A stretch of 64,000 nucleotides of DNA from Microbacterium sp. NC79 (GTDB taxonomy: Bacteria > Actinomycetota > Actinomycetes > Actinomycetales > Microbacteriaceae), in the NCBI RefSeq assembly GCF_019061125.1, contig NZ_JAHQYI010000001.1, positions 1,984,001 to 2,048,000 on the forward strand. Direction: 5' to 3'. The position numbers and the translations under genes are program-made. The notes beneath the pieces were generated by a model, which was given only the letters and a program-made list of their open reading frames with translations, did not search any database and had not been told where the DNA came from. Below, one piece after another: positions 14,679-24,204 of the stretch (the first letter of the stretch is position 1; every line of letters starts with the position of its first letter).

Positions 14679-16385
14679 CTACTCCGACTCCGCCACCCAC
14701 CGCTCGGCTTTCTGAATGGCTGACGTCAGCGCCCGCCCGACACGTGGTTCCTCGACGAACACGTTCTCTGGGCCGATGGTGGCCAGCACCCCCGTGACCG
14801 TGAGCTGCTCATAAACCTTCTTGTTCACGCCGGCAAGCATGAGCGAGCCGCCTGCACCGCGCAGTCGGCTCGCGTACTGCGCAAGCACCCGAATGAAGGT
14901 GCTGCCCAGTTCATCCTTCCCGCGTAGCCGGACGATCACGACAGCACGCTTCGCCACCACCGGAACAGTGGGAAGCTGCGCCTCGAATACCGGAGCTGCC
15001 GCGAAGAAGAGGCTCCCGTACGGAACCAGCACGACGATGTCTCCGGGGGCAACGGCTGCGGGCGGTGCCGTTTCGCTCGGCAGCGCGTTGCCAGGCTCGA
15101 ATACCCACTGCTTCACCGTGACCCGATTGGACTGACGGGCGATGTGCAAAATGATCGCCAACCCGACTCCGGTCAGCACCGCGTACTGCAGCGGAATCAG
15201 CAGCGTCAACACGAAAGTGACGGTGAGCACGGCGATCTGAATCGGGCCGGTGCGCCACACCATCAACACGTCGTGGAGCTTGAAGGTGCGTACGCCGACC
15301 AGGATAAGCAACCCAGCGAGCGCAGGCATCGCAATGTATCCGATCACGGATCCCAGCAAGACAATCGTGAGCGCCATGATGGCCGCTGCCACCAGGTTGG
15401 CGAGCGCGCTTTTCGCACCGGCAGCGCGCACCAAGGCTGTCGCCGACATCGACCCACCTACCGGCATGCCCTGGAACATTCCTGCCGCGATATTTGCGAC
15501 CCCCTGTCCGCGGAAATCTGCCGAGGGATCCGGGAAGCGCCCGCTGGGGTTCGCGATCGATCCGCTGATGGCGGCACCCTGCACCAGCCCGACGAGAGCC
15601 AAAGACAGCGCAGGCAGGATGAGCGGGAGAATGAGCGACGCATCGGGCAAAGACACCCCTGGCAGTGCGTTCGGAACCTCGGCAATGCCAGACAGGAGGG
15701 CGACGGGCTGGTGTGCAACCAGAGCGTTCAGGAGCGCAGCGAGCGCCGAGGTTGCCACAATCGCCACGACCATCGCGAGGGCACCGAGTGCGGTGCGCTC
15801 CAGTGCGAGAATCAGCACGATCGTGATGATGCCGACCAGCAACGAAGGCCAACTGAACTCGAACAGGTGAAACAGGGTGTCGATCGCTCGGATAATCCGG
15901 TTGGCACCCTCGCTGTCGTAGCCGGTGAAGTTATCGAGTTGACCAAGCACAATACTGATCGCGACGGCGTTGATGAACCCGACCAGCACGGCGGTCGGGA
16001 TGAACCGCACGAGTGACCCCAGTTTCAGGATGCCCAGCACCAGCATCACGATCCCCGTCATAATCGCGAGGGTGGCCAGTGCTGCCCCGACGAGGGGCCC
16101 GGTCTGGATGAGCGGTACGTCGGCGATCACGACAGCCATCGCGCCGGTAACCTGCACCGTCATGAAAACGGAGCCGGTGGCAAGCGCCCCGCCGAGGGTT
16201 CCCATCAGGTACCCATACAGACCGAAGAGCGGGTTAACGCCGGCAAGCAGGCCCGCAGCTAGCCCGTCTGGCACGCTCTCCACGCCGAGCACGAGCCCCG
16301 CTTTAAGGTCAGACGCGACGGTTTTCTTCGACCCGAACCGGCGCACGTATCGCCGCAACAGCACCCGCGCAGAAAGTGGCATCAT
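14679..16385 (-). CDS. SulP-family anion transporter, first copy (third gene of operon)
   Basis: A 568-residue SulP/SLC26-type membrane transporter, probably moving sulfate, bicarbonate or another anion. The N-terminal half holds the repeated transmembrane core, with DLKAGLVLGVESVPDGLAAG near residue 27 and the family-typical PVGGSMSATALVRAAGAKS near 320. The C-terminal STAS domain begins at about residue 430 (DIVVLVPYGSLFFAAAPVFE). The ATG at 16385 overlaps the TGA of the GAP-family gene, so it is translationally coupled as the last gene of a SulP-GAP-SulP operon. Substrate unknown. Confidence 0.88.
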   Translation of the reverse strand: MMPLSARVLLRRYVRRFGSKKTVASDLKAGLVLGVESVPDGLAAGLLAGVNPLFGLYGYLMGTLGGALATGSVFMTVQVTGAMAVVIADVPLIQTGPLVGAALATLAIMTGIVMLVLGILKLGSLVRFIPTAVLVGFINAVAISIVLGQLDNFTGYDSEGANRIIRAIDTLFHLFEFSWPSLLVGIITIVLILALERTALGALAMVVAIVATSALAALLNALVAHQPVALLSGIAEVPNALPGVSLPDASLILPLILPALSLALVGLVQGAAISGSIANPSGRFPDPSADFRGQGVANIAAGMFQGMPVGGSMSATALVRAAGAKSALANLVAAAIMALTIVLLGSVIGYIAMPALAGLLILVGVRTFKLHDVLMVWRTGPIQIAVLTVTFVLTLLIPLQYAVLTGVGLAIILHIARQSNRVTVKQWVFEPGNALPSETAPPAAVAPGDIVVLVPYGSLFFAAAPVFEAQLPTVPVVAKRAVVIVRLRGKDELGSTFIRVLAQYASRLRGAGGSLMLAGVNKKVYEQLTVTGVLATIGPENVFVEEPRVGRALTSAIQKAERWVAESE

Positions 16386-17101
16386 GACAGCACCACGAGC
16401 GCTTTCTGAATCTGCATAAATGCGATGACGGCGAGGAAGATGGCGCTCATGACGCCATTGTTCTTCACGATCCACGCGCGTAGCGCCTCAAGCGCTGGGG
16501 CCGCTTTCTCTCGCTGGATAACCAGAATCACCACCGGAATGGCCATCGGAACAATGCTGACCAGGATGAACACCGTCAGAAAGATGGTGGGTACTGGCGC
16601 GTCAAGCTCGGCCAGGCGCACATCGAGTGCGGCGATGAACGCGCACGACACGTTGACCGGGTTCAGCAGGAAAATCCCGAGTCCGAGCGCGAGCGACCGT
16701 TGCGGTGAAAACGTGTCAATGCTTCGCATCCACCCGGGGAGTTGTGGTGCGGCCGCGGCGACGTCGTCAGGTGTGCGGGCAGCCGCCATCTTGACGAGCG
16801 CGGCCCGCGAACGCCGGTATGTCCATACCGCGAAGCCCGCGAGCGCGATCCCTATAAGCAGCCGGATAACAGCGACGCCTGCGGGCGGGGTGCGCTGGGC
16901 ATCCTGAACTTGAACAGCGGCGAGCAGCAACGCAAACCCGACAACGGCGACGATGACGGCGAGCGCCCACCCGAGCAGAAACAGCACACCGTTGACACGA
17001 GCATGCCGCGAAAGCAGAACCGCAACGAGCGCCATGATGGCGAGCGGACTAGCGATGACCCCGAAGGCAACAGGAACAAGGTCCCAAGCAAGGTTGATCA
17101 C
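16382..17101 (-). CDS. GAP-family membrane protein
   Basis: A 239-residue, about six-helix membrane protein of the GAP family (Sap, sulfolipid-1-addressing protein type), known from mycobacterial glycolipid export loci. Recognisable parts are FGVIASPLAIMALVAVLLS, NGVLFLLGWALAVIVAVVGF, LPGWMRSIDTFSPQRSLALG and LLNPVNVSCAFIAAL. The GTG at 17101 overlaps the TGA of the upstream SulP gene and its own TGA overlaps the next SulP start, so it is locked between two transporters. A paralogue lies 9 kb away at 25975-26646. Its role is unknown; an accessory to the SulP carriers is an inference from coupling. Confidence 0.82.
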   Translation of the reverse strand: MINLAWDLVPVAFGVIASPLAIMALVAVLLSRHARVNGVLFLLGWALAVIVAVVGFALLLAAVQVQDAQRTPPAGVAVIRLLIGIALAGFAVWTYRRSRAALVKMAAARTPDDVAAAAPQLPGWMRSIDTFSPQRSLALGLGIFLLNPVNVSCAFIAALDVRLAELDAPVPTIFLTVFILVSIVPMAIPVVILVIQREKAAPALEALRAWIVKNNGVMSAIFLAVIAFMQIQKALVVLS

Positions 17102-18771
17102 AGCGTCTCCTCCACGTCATCGCCCGTGTTCGCTGGCGAGACTTGCAGGGCTGCCACGGCGGCACGGTTGGTCGCGTACTCCTGCGCCGGATCCATGAGC
17201 CCAAAGTGCACCAAGCGCTGGCGCAGTTCCGGGCGCACGCGTGAGTACGCGAGGGTGATGCCACGCGCGGCCAGCCATGCCTTCGCGCCGCCAAGCGCTT
17301 CGGCGCCAGTGACATCAATGTCGGTGATCGCCTCAGCGTCAAGCACAAGCGCACGGACTTCTCCTGCGGCGTCGTGAACGGAACCGGTTATGCGGTCGGC
17401 CAGGATAGTTCCGTTGGCGAAAAACACGGGAGCCGCAAACCGCAGAACCAGCACTCCCGGTGCCGTCAACGTGGTCGGTTGCGCACTGTCAAGGAGCGAT
17501 GCTTGCGGATCATCGGAACCCTGCAAGACATCGGTCGCCGGGTTCGCTGCCCGGCGTGCGAGATTAATCAGCGAGAGCACAAACGCCAGGAAGAGGCCGC
17601 CGAGCGGGCCAAAGGCCAGGACGCCGACAAAGCACACCACACCGATGGCGAACTCGAATCGGGATTGGCGCCAGAGGTCACCGAACTCCATCAACCCGAG
17701 CAACTTGAACACCGCGACAGCCACAACCGCACCGATCGCCGGCGACGGGATCTGTGCAAGCAACGCGGTTCCGAACAGCAGGAGCAAGAGCGTGCCAGCG
17801 GCCAGAACGAGGCTCGGCACCTGCGTGCGAGAGCCCGCCTGATCCATGGCAGCGGAACGTGATGTGGAAGATCCCACGGCGAACGACGACGACAAACCGG
17901 CAGCGACGTTCGCCGCACCAAAAGCGAGGAGATCCTGGTCAGGGTTGACCGGGTAGCCGTGCTTCTCACCATAGGCGCGAGACACCAAGAGCCCCTCTGC
18001 CACGGTCACCAGCGTGAGCGCCAGCGCAGACGGAATGAGCGCAACCCACACGCTCCAATCGAGCATCGGCAGCGCGAACTGCGGTGGGCCGGCTGGCACC
18101 TCCCCCAAAACAGCGACGCCCTTCGACTCCAGTCCCCACAGCACCGTTGCCGCCGTCGCCGCAACAAGCACGACGAGAGCCCACGGGATGAGGGGCGCAA
18201 GGCGTCGTCCGATTAGAAGGACCCCGATGGAGGCCGCGCTGATCACGAGCGAGAAGACATTCAGCGAGCCAAGAGCACCGAACAGCTCAGCAACCTTTTC
18301 GAAGAACTCGGCGGCGGCGTCAAGTCGAATCCCCAGCATTTTGGCGAGCTGGCTCACCAAGATCTCAAGCGCCAACCCACCAACGAACCCGATCAGGATC
18401 GGCTTCGACAGGAAGTTGGCGAGAAATCCGAGCTTCAAGAACGAGAACGCCGCTAGCATCAGCCCGCTTAAGATCGCCTGCGCGGCAGCCATCGCGGCAA
18501 AGTTCTCCCCGGCAGCACCCAACCCCACGAGCGAGGAAAAGACAAGGGCAGCGGCCGCAGCGTCTGGAGATGCCACCACCTGGCGTGACGACACCATGAG
18601 GGCGTACACGATCGTTGGCACGATGAGCGCGTAGAGGCCAGCCGTCGCAGGCAACCCTGCAATTTGCGCGTAACCGATGTTGAGCGGCACCGAAATCGCC
18701 AGCAACGTGATACCGGCGACAACTTCGCGCATAATGTTCTTGCGCGTCAATCCTTGAAGCGGTCGCTGCAT
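17098..18771 (-). CDS. SulP-family anion transporter, second copy (operon head)
   Basis: A 557-residue SulP transporter with a C-terminal STAS domain. Features are VAGITLLAISVPLNIGYAQIAG at the first helices (in two parts), LYALIVPTIVYALMVSSRQ, ADA-type ASPDAAAAALVFSSLVG, and the later SSSFAVGSSTSRSAAMDQAG segment. The STAS portion from about residue 440 has GVLVLRFAAPVFFANG and LVLDAEAITDIDVTGAEAL. It is more like the bicarbonate/sulfate SulP group than the first copy, with only distant similarity between the two. The ATG at 18771 is preferred because AAGGTG precedes it. It ends in a GTGA overlap with the GAP gene. Confidence 0.88.
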   Translation of the reverse strand: MQRPLQGLTRKNIMREVVAGITLLAISVPLNIGYAQIAGLPATAGLYALIVPTIVYALMVSSRQVVASPDAAAAALVFSSLVGLGAAGENFAAMAAAQAILSGLMLAAFSFLKLGFLANFLSKPILIGFVGGLALEILVSQLAKMLGIRLDAAAEFFEKVAELFGALGSLNVFSLVISAASIGVLLIGRRLAPLIPWALVVLVAATAATVLWGLESKGVAVLGEVPAGPPQFALPMLDWSVWVALIPSALALTLVTVAEGLLVSRAYGEKHGYPVNPDQDLLAFGAANVAAGLSSSFAVGSSTSRSAAMDQAGSRTQVPSLVLAAGTLLLLLFGTALLAQIPSPAIGAVVAVAVFKLLGLMEFGDLWRQSRFEFAIGVVCFVGVLAFGPLGGLFLAFVLSLINLARRAANPATDVLQGSDDPQASLLDSAQPTTLTAPGVLVLRFAAPVFFANGTILADRITGSVHDAAGEVRALVLDAEAITDIDVTGAEALGGAKAWLAARGITLAYSRVRPELRQRLVHFGLMDPAQEYATNRAAVAALQVSPANTGDDVEETL

Positions 18772-18970
18772 ACCCTCGCACCTTCTTCGACGTTGCCCAC
18801 CCGTGTTCATAGCGTGGCTGAACTCGCCCCAGGAACATAGCGGACGACAACGAATTCACCAATGACGGATGACTGTGGCCCGCGCGGCGCATCAGCATAG
18901 GGCGCCGCACGGCATGGTGTCTGTCCGCTGCGCACCCTTCTGATGGGCGTGGGCACTATGCTGAGGAGCC

Positions 18971-21580
18971 ATGGATCGCCATGTTGCCGCGCAGTGGAGT
19001 CCTTCTGCATGGTTCCTGGTCACGCCCCCGCAGCCCAAGGCGACAGCGCTTGTCAGACCGCGCCTTTGTGAACTGTTCGAGAACGCGGCGGCCACCGGAA
19101 CCACCCCCGTTGTGGTTGCCCCGCCCGGCTATGGCAAGACGACAGCGCTCGCGGCATGGGCCGCCCGTACTGATCACCCGGTCGCCTGGCTCACAGTCAC
19201 TCACGATGACCACACCACAATGCAACTGGTCGCTGGCATTTTGACGGCCTTGCACACAATCGCGCGTGCGACGCCGAACCTGTCTCTCCTGCTTGATGTC
19301 GTGCCTGACGGCGAAAACGCCGAGCGTACGCTGGACCGCATCTGCGCGGCGCTGCGGACCGTCGGGCAGCGCGTCACCATCGTCATCGACGACGCACACC
19401 GCGCCAACCGCACCGTGGTCGACGACGTGATCACGTTCTTGGCAGAACGCTCCGACGGCTACGCGCACATTGCCGTCTCAGGAACGCGACACCTTGCGGA
19501 GTGGTTTAGCCGCCCCCTTGCCATGGGTGATGCGATTCTCGTCGGACCGGAAACGCTCGCGCTGACCGCAGCAGAGCTCAACACGCTCGCCATCATGACG
19601 ACACGCCAAGAGCTCTCACCTGCCGACGCCGAGCGCATCATGGCCGCAACGGAAGGCTGGCCGATCGCCGCCCGGATCAGTCTCACTGACCCGACGTCAT
19701 CTGCCTCACATCATTCTCGAGTGACGGGCGACGATGGCCTGCTGACAGAGTTCATCGCACAGTCTGTGCTTGGTTCCCTTTCGGATGAGCTGTTCGATTT
19801 TGTCTTGGCCACCACCTCATGCACCCGCCTTGATGCGCGCCTCGCTCAAGAACTTTCCGGCCGTGAGGACGCTGCGGTCCTGCTTAATGAGTGCGTACAA
19901 CTCGGGCTCTTCCTTGACCGCTACGTGCGTGAAGATGCATCGCCTGTCTATCGTTGGCACGACGTTTTCGCCCGCCACTGCCGCATTCTGTTGCGCCGCG
20001 AACAGGATGAACGCGCGCGCAAGCTCAACGTGATTGCGGCGCAATGGCTTTCACAAGACTTTCCCGCTGAGGCGACGCTGCATGCCCTCAGCGCGGGCAA
20101 CGCCGACCTCGCCGCGCACATCATTCGGGAAAACTGGCTGCGCATGGTCATCGACACCAATGGCGCAACCTTAAATGCCCGCTGCCTCGCCCTGCCTGCC
20201 GAGCTTGCACAGGCACCTGACATCCTCCTCATCCGAGCGTGTTGCCTCGATATCGACGGGGATGCCGCAGGAGCGAGCCGCCTTCGCGCCCAGGCGCGAT
20301 CCATTTTCGATGATGACCCCGCCCTCGGCGACGAAATGTCATTCGTCGGAGCGCTCGCTGATCTCTTCTTGGCTCACGACCGACTCACCCTCACCCGCGC
20401 CGCTGACGATGTCCGCGCCGCTCTGAGCACGGCAGCCACCGCAAACCGCATCCACGTGTACGCGGTCTTCCTGCTTGGGTGGGTCGAACTGCGGCTACGC
20501 CGCGACCCCGCTGAGGCCATTCGTCTTCTCACCACCGCCCACCGAGACGCCAGTACTGCAGGTCTCACGGCGCTCGCACGGCGCGCAGCCACCAACCTCG
20601 GATTCGCCTACTCCTACGGCGGGCACTTCGTGACATCGCGCGAGTTCTTGGACGCAGCATCCAGCTCTGAGAATGAACCAGATTGGGATCACTACGACGG
20701 CGGCATTGAGCTTGTCACACGCGGACATAGCGATATGTGGCAGTACAAACTCACGTCCGCCCGCGAGCACTTCACTGCGCTAATCAAGCGCGGAGGTCAC
20801 AACACCTCCTATGCGGCGTTAGCGCGCCTGTTTCTGTGCCTGACGACCGCCGCGACCGGTAACGCGCAACTGATCGCTGATGCCGCCGTTCATGTGCGCG
20901 GCATCAGCAATGAAGAAGTGCACGGGGTTCCGTGGCCCGCTTATCGACGCATCGCGGCTGCGGCACTCGCCGCCGCGTCCCGCGACTACCAGCGCGCCGT
21001 GAACATCATGGTTCCGCTTCAAGAGGTAGAGGCCGTTCCGGTCGTGAATATCTTCGCAGCCGAGATTTATCGACGTGCCGGGCACCCCGATGTCGCGCTC
21101 GCGTCATTGGCGCGCATCGCGCACCCGGAACGGATATCGTACGTTGCGGTCTCGGCCCTCGTCACAACAGCAGCGATTATGCGACAAACCGGTGATCAGC
21201 ACCGTGCCCACGTGTCGCTGGAGCGGGCGCTCGACATTGCCGTGCCAGAGCACATCATCCTGCCGTTTGTCGCGACAGAAGGCGATGACACGCTTCGGGA
21301 TTTGATCACGGAACATGCGGCGTGGGGAACGGCGCACGAGCACTTTATTGCCTCGAATATCGTCAGCGCCACAGGTGGATCGGCACGTGACCAGGTGTTG
21401 GGCGCAGCGCTCTCCCGCCGCGAGCGCGAGATCTTCAGCTACCTGTGCACGACGATGACGGCGGAAGAAATCGCCGCCACCCTGCACGTTTCTGTCAACA
21501 CTGTGCGCACGCACCAGCGCGCGATCTACCGCAAACTCGGCGTCAGTACCCGACGAGAAGCCGTCAAACTCCGAATCTAG
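18971..21580 (+). CDS. Large MalT/LAL-type LuxR-family transcriptional regulator
   Basis: An 869-residue STAND-type regulator. The N-terminal ATPase has a Walker A APPGYGKTT near residue 50 and a Walker B VTIVIDDAHR near 138. The middle is a long helical repeat (TPR-like) sensor region. The C-terminal 60 residues are a LuxR helix-turn-helix (LSRREREIFSYLCTTMTAEE and TLHVSVNTVRTHQRAIYRKL). Such proteins bind an inducer, oligomerise and activate neighbouring promoters. It is divergent from the SulP-GAP-SulP operon over 199 bp and points toward the DUF1254 cluster, so either could be its target. GAGGAG lies just before the ATG at 18971, and CACTAT a few bases further up may be a -10 box. Confidence 0.9.
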   Translation: MDRHVAAQWSPSAWFLVTPPQPKATALVRPRLCELFENAAATGTTPVVVAPPGYGKTTALAAWAARTDHPVAWLTVTHDDHTTMQLVAGILTALHTIARATPNLSLLLDVVPDGENAERTLDRICAALRTVGQRVTIVIDDAHRANRTVVDDVITFLAERSDGYAHIAVSGTRHLAEWFSRPLAMGDAILVGPETLALTAAELNTLAIMTTRQELSPADAERIMAATEGWPIAARISLTDPTSSASHHSRVTGDDGLLTEFIAQSVLGSLSDELFDFVLATTSCTRLDARLAQELSGREDAAVLLNECVQLGLFLDRYVREDASPVYRWHDVFARHCRILLRREQDERARKLNVIAAQWLSQDFPAEATLHALSAGNADLAAHIIRENWLRMVIDTNGATLNARCLALPAELAQAPDILLIRACCLDIDGDAAGASRLRAQARSIFDDDPALGDEMSFVGALADLFLAHDRLTLTRAADDVRAALSTAATANRIHVYAVFLLGWVELRLRRDPAEAIRLLTTAHRDASTAGLTALARRAATNLGFAYSYGGHFVTSREFLDAASSSENEPDWDHYDGGIELVTRGHSDMWQYKLTSAREHFTALIKRGGHNTSYAALARLFLCLTTAATGNAQLIADAAVHVRGISNEEVHGVPWPAYRRIAAAALAAASRDYQRAVNIMVPLQEVEAVPVVNIFAAEIYRRAGHPDVALASLARIAHPERISYVAVSALVTTAAIMRQTGDQHRAHVSLERALDIAVPEHIILPFVATEGDDTLRDLITEHAAWGTAHEHFIASNIVSATGGSARDQVLGAALSRREREIFSYLCTTMTAEEIAATLHVSVNTVRTHQRAIYRKLGVSTRREAVKLRI

Positions 21581-21598
21581 CCGGCCTGATGGTTCGGG

Positions 21599-22684
21599 CT
21601 ACACCTTTAGCGGCACGGGCACGTCACTGCCGCCCTCTTCAGTGATGCGAGCACCCATCTGAGTCAGCGTTGGCTGCGCGACGAAGCCACCGGCAAACAG
21701 CGCCTGCCCCTGCGCGAACGCTGGCGATTGGGAGAGCAGCTCCGCCGGCACAAAACCGAATACTTGCGCCACTTCAGCGAGGTCGCGGGGAGCGTTCATC
21801 CGCATGAGCGCCAGGTTGTCACACTGCGAAAGCACATTCGGGTGAATTTTCGTTGGCCGCTGCGTCGACAGCAAAAGCCACAGTCCGAATTTTCGCCCCT
21901 CGGCGGCAATCTGGATGATCTGTTCCGTGAGCGCCCGCTCCACCAGAGTGGTGGATTCAGGAGGACAAATGTTGTGTGCTTCATCGATCACGATGAGGAC
22001 GGGACGACGTTCGTCACGGCGAGCCCACAGGTGTTCCAGCACGCTCAATGCGGCGACCTTGGGGGCAGCGGGGTTCGCGAAACCGCCCAGGTCCATGACG
22101 GTTGCCCGCGGGCGCTGATCCGCGATCTGGGTCGCCGTTTCAGCGCCACGTGCCCACAGCGGCCATTCCAACGTTTGCAGGTTCTCGATGCGCAATGCCA
22201 GGCGACGCGCACCCGGGTCGTCTGACTGCCGCAGCCTGGTCAAGAACTCTGCATCGTTGAAGGCGGAGACGTCGCCCTCGAGGTGCAGCAGCACGTTGTA
22301 CTCTTCGGCGTCCGCAATGGGATCGAGCTGGAGAACTGCGGCCTTGGACGCGGGCGACAGATTGACGAAGCTGGCGTGTAGGCGCTCGCCACCGGCATGC
22401 GTGGAGTGCAGCACACGAATATCGGACTGGCTGATCGCCGTGGCCGACTCGGTAGCCGCCCCCGCACGGGTTTCATGCAGGCGCACGAAGTCCGCGTTCG
22501 GATCCAGGATGAGTAGCGGCAATTCGGTCTTGAGCAGGAGCTGCTCCAACACCACGCCGAGCGCGTAGGTCTTGCCTGAACCACTTTGGCCACACCAAAA
22601 GGTGTGACGGTTGAACTTGCTTGCGAGGAGTTCAACCGTCTCGTCGGCGTTGTCGAGACGAGTTCCGATGGGCAGCGTTACCAT
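21599..22684 (-). CDS. HerA/DUF87-like hexameric ATPase, stand-alone
   Basis: A 361-residue FtsK/HerA-class P-loop ATPase. Walker A is CGQSGSGKTYA near residue 32, Walker B is PVLIVIDEAHNICPP near 231, and the diagnostic HerA/DUF87 sensor segment LSTQRPTKIHPNVLSQCDNL follows. The short N-terminal strand piece (LPIGTRLDNADETVELL) is minimal and there is no adjacent NurA nuclease, so this is not the usual end-resection pair. Its ATG at 22684 overlaps the TAA of the DUF1254 gene by 7 bp, which ties the two together. Function unknown; DNA or protein translocation is possible. Confidence 0.85.
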   Translation of the reverse strand: MVTLPIGTRLDNADETVELLASKFNRHTFWCGQSGSGKTYALGVVLEQLLLKTELPLLILDPNADFVRLHETRAGAATESATAISQSDIRVLHSTHAGGERLHASFVNLSPASKAAVLQLDPIADAEEYNVLLHLEGDVSAFNDAEFLTRLRQSDDPGARRLALRIENLQTLEWPLWARGAETATQIADQRPRATVMDLGGFANPAAPKVAALSVLEHLWARRDERRPVLIVIDEAHNICPPESTTLVERALTEQIIQIAAEGRKFGLWLLLSTQRPTKIHPNVLSQCDNLALMRMNAPRDLAEVAQVFGFVPAELLSQSPAFAQGQALFAGGFVAQPTLTQMGARITEEGGSDVPVPLKV

Positions 22685-24024
22685 GAGCTGCCCTCCGCGA
22701 CGCGCTCGATCGCGGGCAACTCGAAGCGCCCGTCCACGACCGACGAGTCGGGTTCGTACATGCGCAGCAGCGGACGGAACTCCCCTGCAGGCGCCGGTAG
22801 CCAGTTGGCGCGACGCTGCGGATCAGACGGTTCGGTGGCGCTGATCGCAATCGTCAGCGACCCATCGCCGTTGTACACGAGTCCAGGGGTTTCGCTGCCA
22901 ACCGAATAACGGTCAGCGACATTGGCGACAAGGAAGAAGTCAGGCACGGCGTACATCGTAATCGACCAGAACGCACCGACGGGCGGTGTCGGGTTGAAGG
23001 TCAACGTGTACTTCTGCGCGCCGGTGAGTTGCGCGCCCGTCGCGTCGACGTAGACCGCGGCATAGGCCGCCTCATACGCGTGGTTTCCCCAGAGACCGCC
23101 CAAGGCTGCCCCGGCACGCAACACATACCGTGCGGGGCCATCGGGTGCCACAAACTCCGGAGCATTTATGGTGCCAACTTCGAAGTGCTCGATGTTGTAG
23201 TCAAACGCGTGATAGGTGAGCATCCATCCGTTGACGATGGGCACGTCCCCCGTCTTGAGGTACTCGATGAGCGCACTATTTCCGGCGACGAGCCCCGTGG
23301 CCAACGTTGCGACCTCGTCCGCCGCAAGCGCCAGGTAGGGGCTCTCCTGCGCCGTCAGGCCGAGATCGGCGAACTTCGCCAGCACGGTCTGCTCCGCTTC
23401 TGACGGCGGGAAAGCCTGCGACCACACCCGCGCCTTTTCCAGAAAAGCAATCTCAGACGGCACATCGGCGCTGATCGTTGGAATTCCGGCCGGTGTCGCC
23501 TCTGCATCGATGGGGGTCAGAGTCGTTGCGTCTTGCAGGGCGTGCACGGCTGCCACGTCTTCCGCATCGCCACAAGCCCACCGTCCCACGATCGAGAACA
23601 CGGTCGTCGGGGCATGAATCACGGTGGCGTTGGACGGTTGCTGACCTTCCCACCCTGGCGGAACCAGCAGGAACCGCCCTGCCGCGGTTCCGGTTGCCCG
23701 ACGCCCCACGTACGCAAAATTGTTCGTCCACGCGTCAACGAACTGCAACACGTAGTAGCGCTCGCCGGTCTCGGGTACCTCGAGCCACACCGGCCCGACG
23801 CTCAGGTCGATCTGGGCCATGGAATACAGCGTGTCGTTGTTGATCGAGACGAAGGTATCCTCGGGCCCGGCGAGGGAACGCGCATGACTGAACGTGTTGA
23901 ACGCCGCCGCTGGGTTCGCCCCGACGCCCGTCTCAACGTACCGCTTGACCTGGTCGAGGTTGAAAACGAGCGGAAAAGTGACGATGTACGCCTCGTTGAG
24001 CAGGGCGCTATTGACGACAACCAT
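22678..24024 (-). CDS. DUF1254/DUF1214 domain protein, long form
   Basis: A 448-residue soluble protein. An N-terminal DUF1254 domain (NEAYIVTFPLVFNLDQVKRY, DTLYSMAQIDLSVGPVWLEV, YYVLQFVDAWTNNFAYVGRR) is followed by a helical middle and a C-terminal DUF1214 domain (GAFWSITMYAVPDFFLVANV). There is no signal peptide. The family is widespread in actinobacteria and proteobacteria with no firm biochemical role. AAGGCGG precedes the ATG at 24024. It overlaps the downstream HerA-like gene and is divergent from a shorter relative at 24205. An inverted GGAACC pair lies inside it. Confidence 0.88.
   Translation of the reverse strand: MVVVNSALLNEAYIVTFPLVFNLDQVKRYVETGVGANPAAAFNTFSHARSLAGPEDTFVSINNDTLYSMAQIDLSVGPVWLEVPETGERYYVLQFVDAWTNNFAYVGRRATGTAAGRFLLVPPGWEGQQPSNATVIHAPTTVFSIVGRWACGDAEDVAAVHALQDATTLTPIDAEATPAGIPTISADVPSEIAFLEKARVWSQAFPPSEAEQTVLAKFADLGLTAQESPYLALAADEVATLATGLVAGNSALIEYLKTGDVPIVNGWMLTYHAFDYNIEHFEVGTINAPEFVAPDGPARYVLRAGAALGGLWGNHAYEAAYAAVYVDATGAQLTGAQKYTLTFNPTPPVGAFWSITMYAVPDFFLVANVADRYSVGSETPGLVYNGDGSLTIAISATEPSDPQRRANWLPAPAGEFRPLLRMYEPDSSVVDGRFELPAIERVAEGSSW
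23670..23691. repeat. GGAACCGC/GCGGTTCC inverted repeat inside the DUF1254 gene
   Basis: Perfect 8-bp arms GGAACCGC (23670-23677) and GCGGTTCC (23684-23691) with a 6-base spacer. A further GGAACC lies 10 bases upstream. It belongs to the recurrent GGTTCC/GGAACC motif set. Confidence 0.6.
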
Positions 24025-24204
24025 GATTCCGCCTTTCTCACGCGGGGTGTTCCCCGCTCGTTCCTCGAGCGTGCCACACCGCGGCGCACGCGCCCAGTCT
24101 TTGCCTGACACCCCCTGGTTTCACCGCGGGAAATCACCAATCGTGGATGATGTGGCCCGCTCAGGACACGACACGATAGATAAACAACCAGAGTGGGGAG
24201 TTCT

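Noticed and set aside
14503..14700. Open frame on - ending GLEPATHGLGNRRSIH
   Set aside because: Translation of the complement of tRNA-Arg; a classic spurious protein.
15144..16016. 290-codon open frame antisense to the first SulP gene
   Set aside because: Arg/His/Gln-rich shadow of a membrane protein gene.
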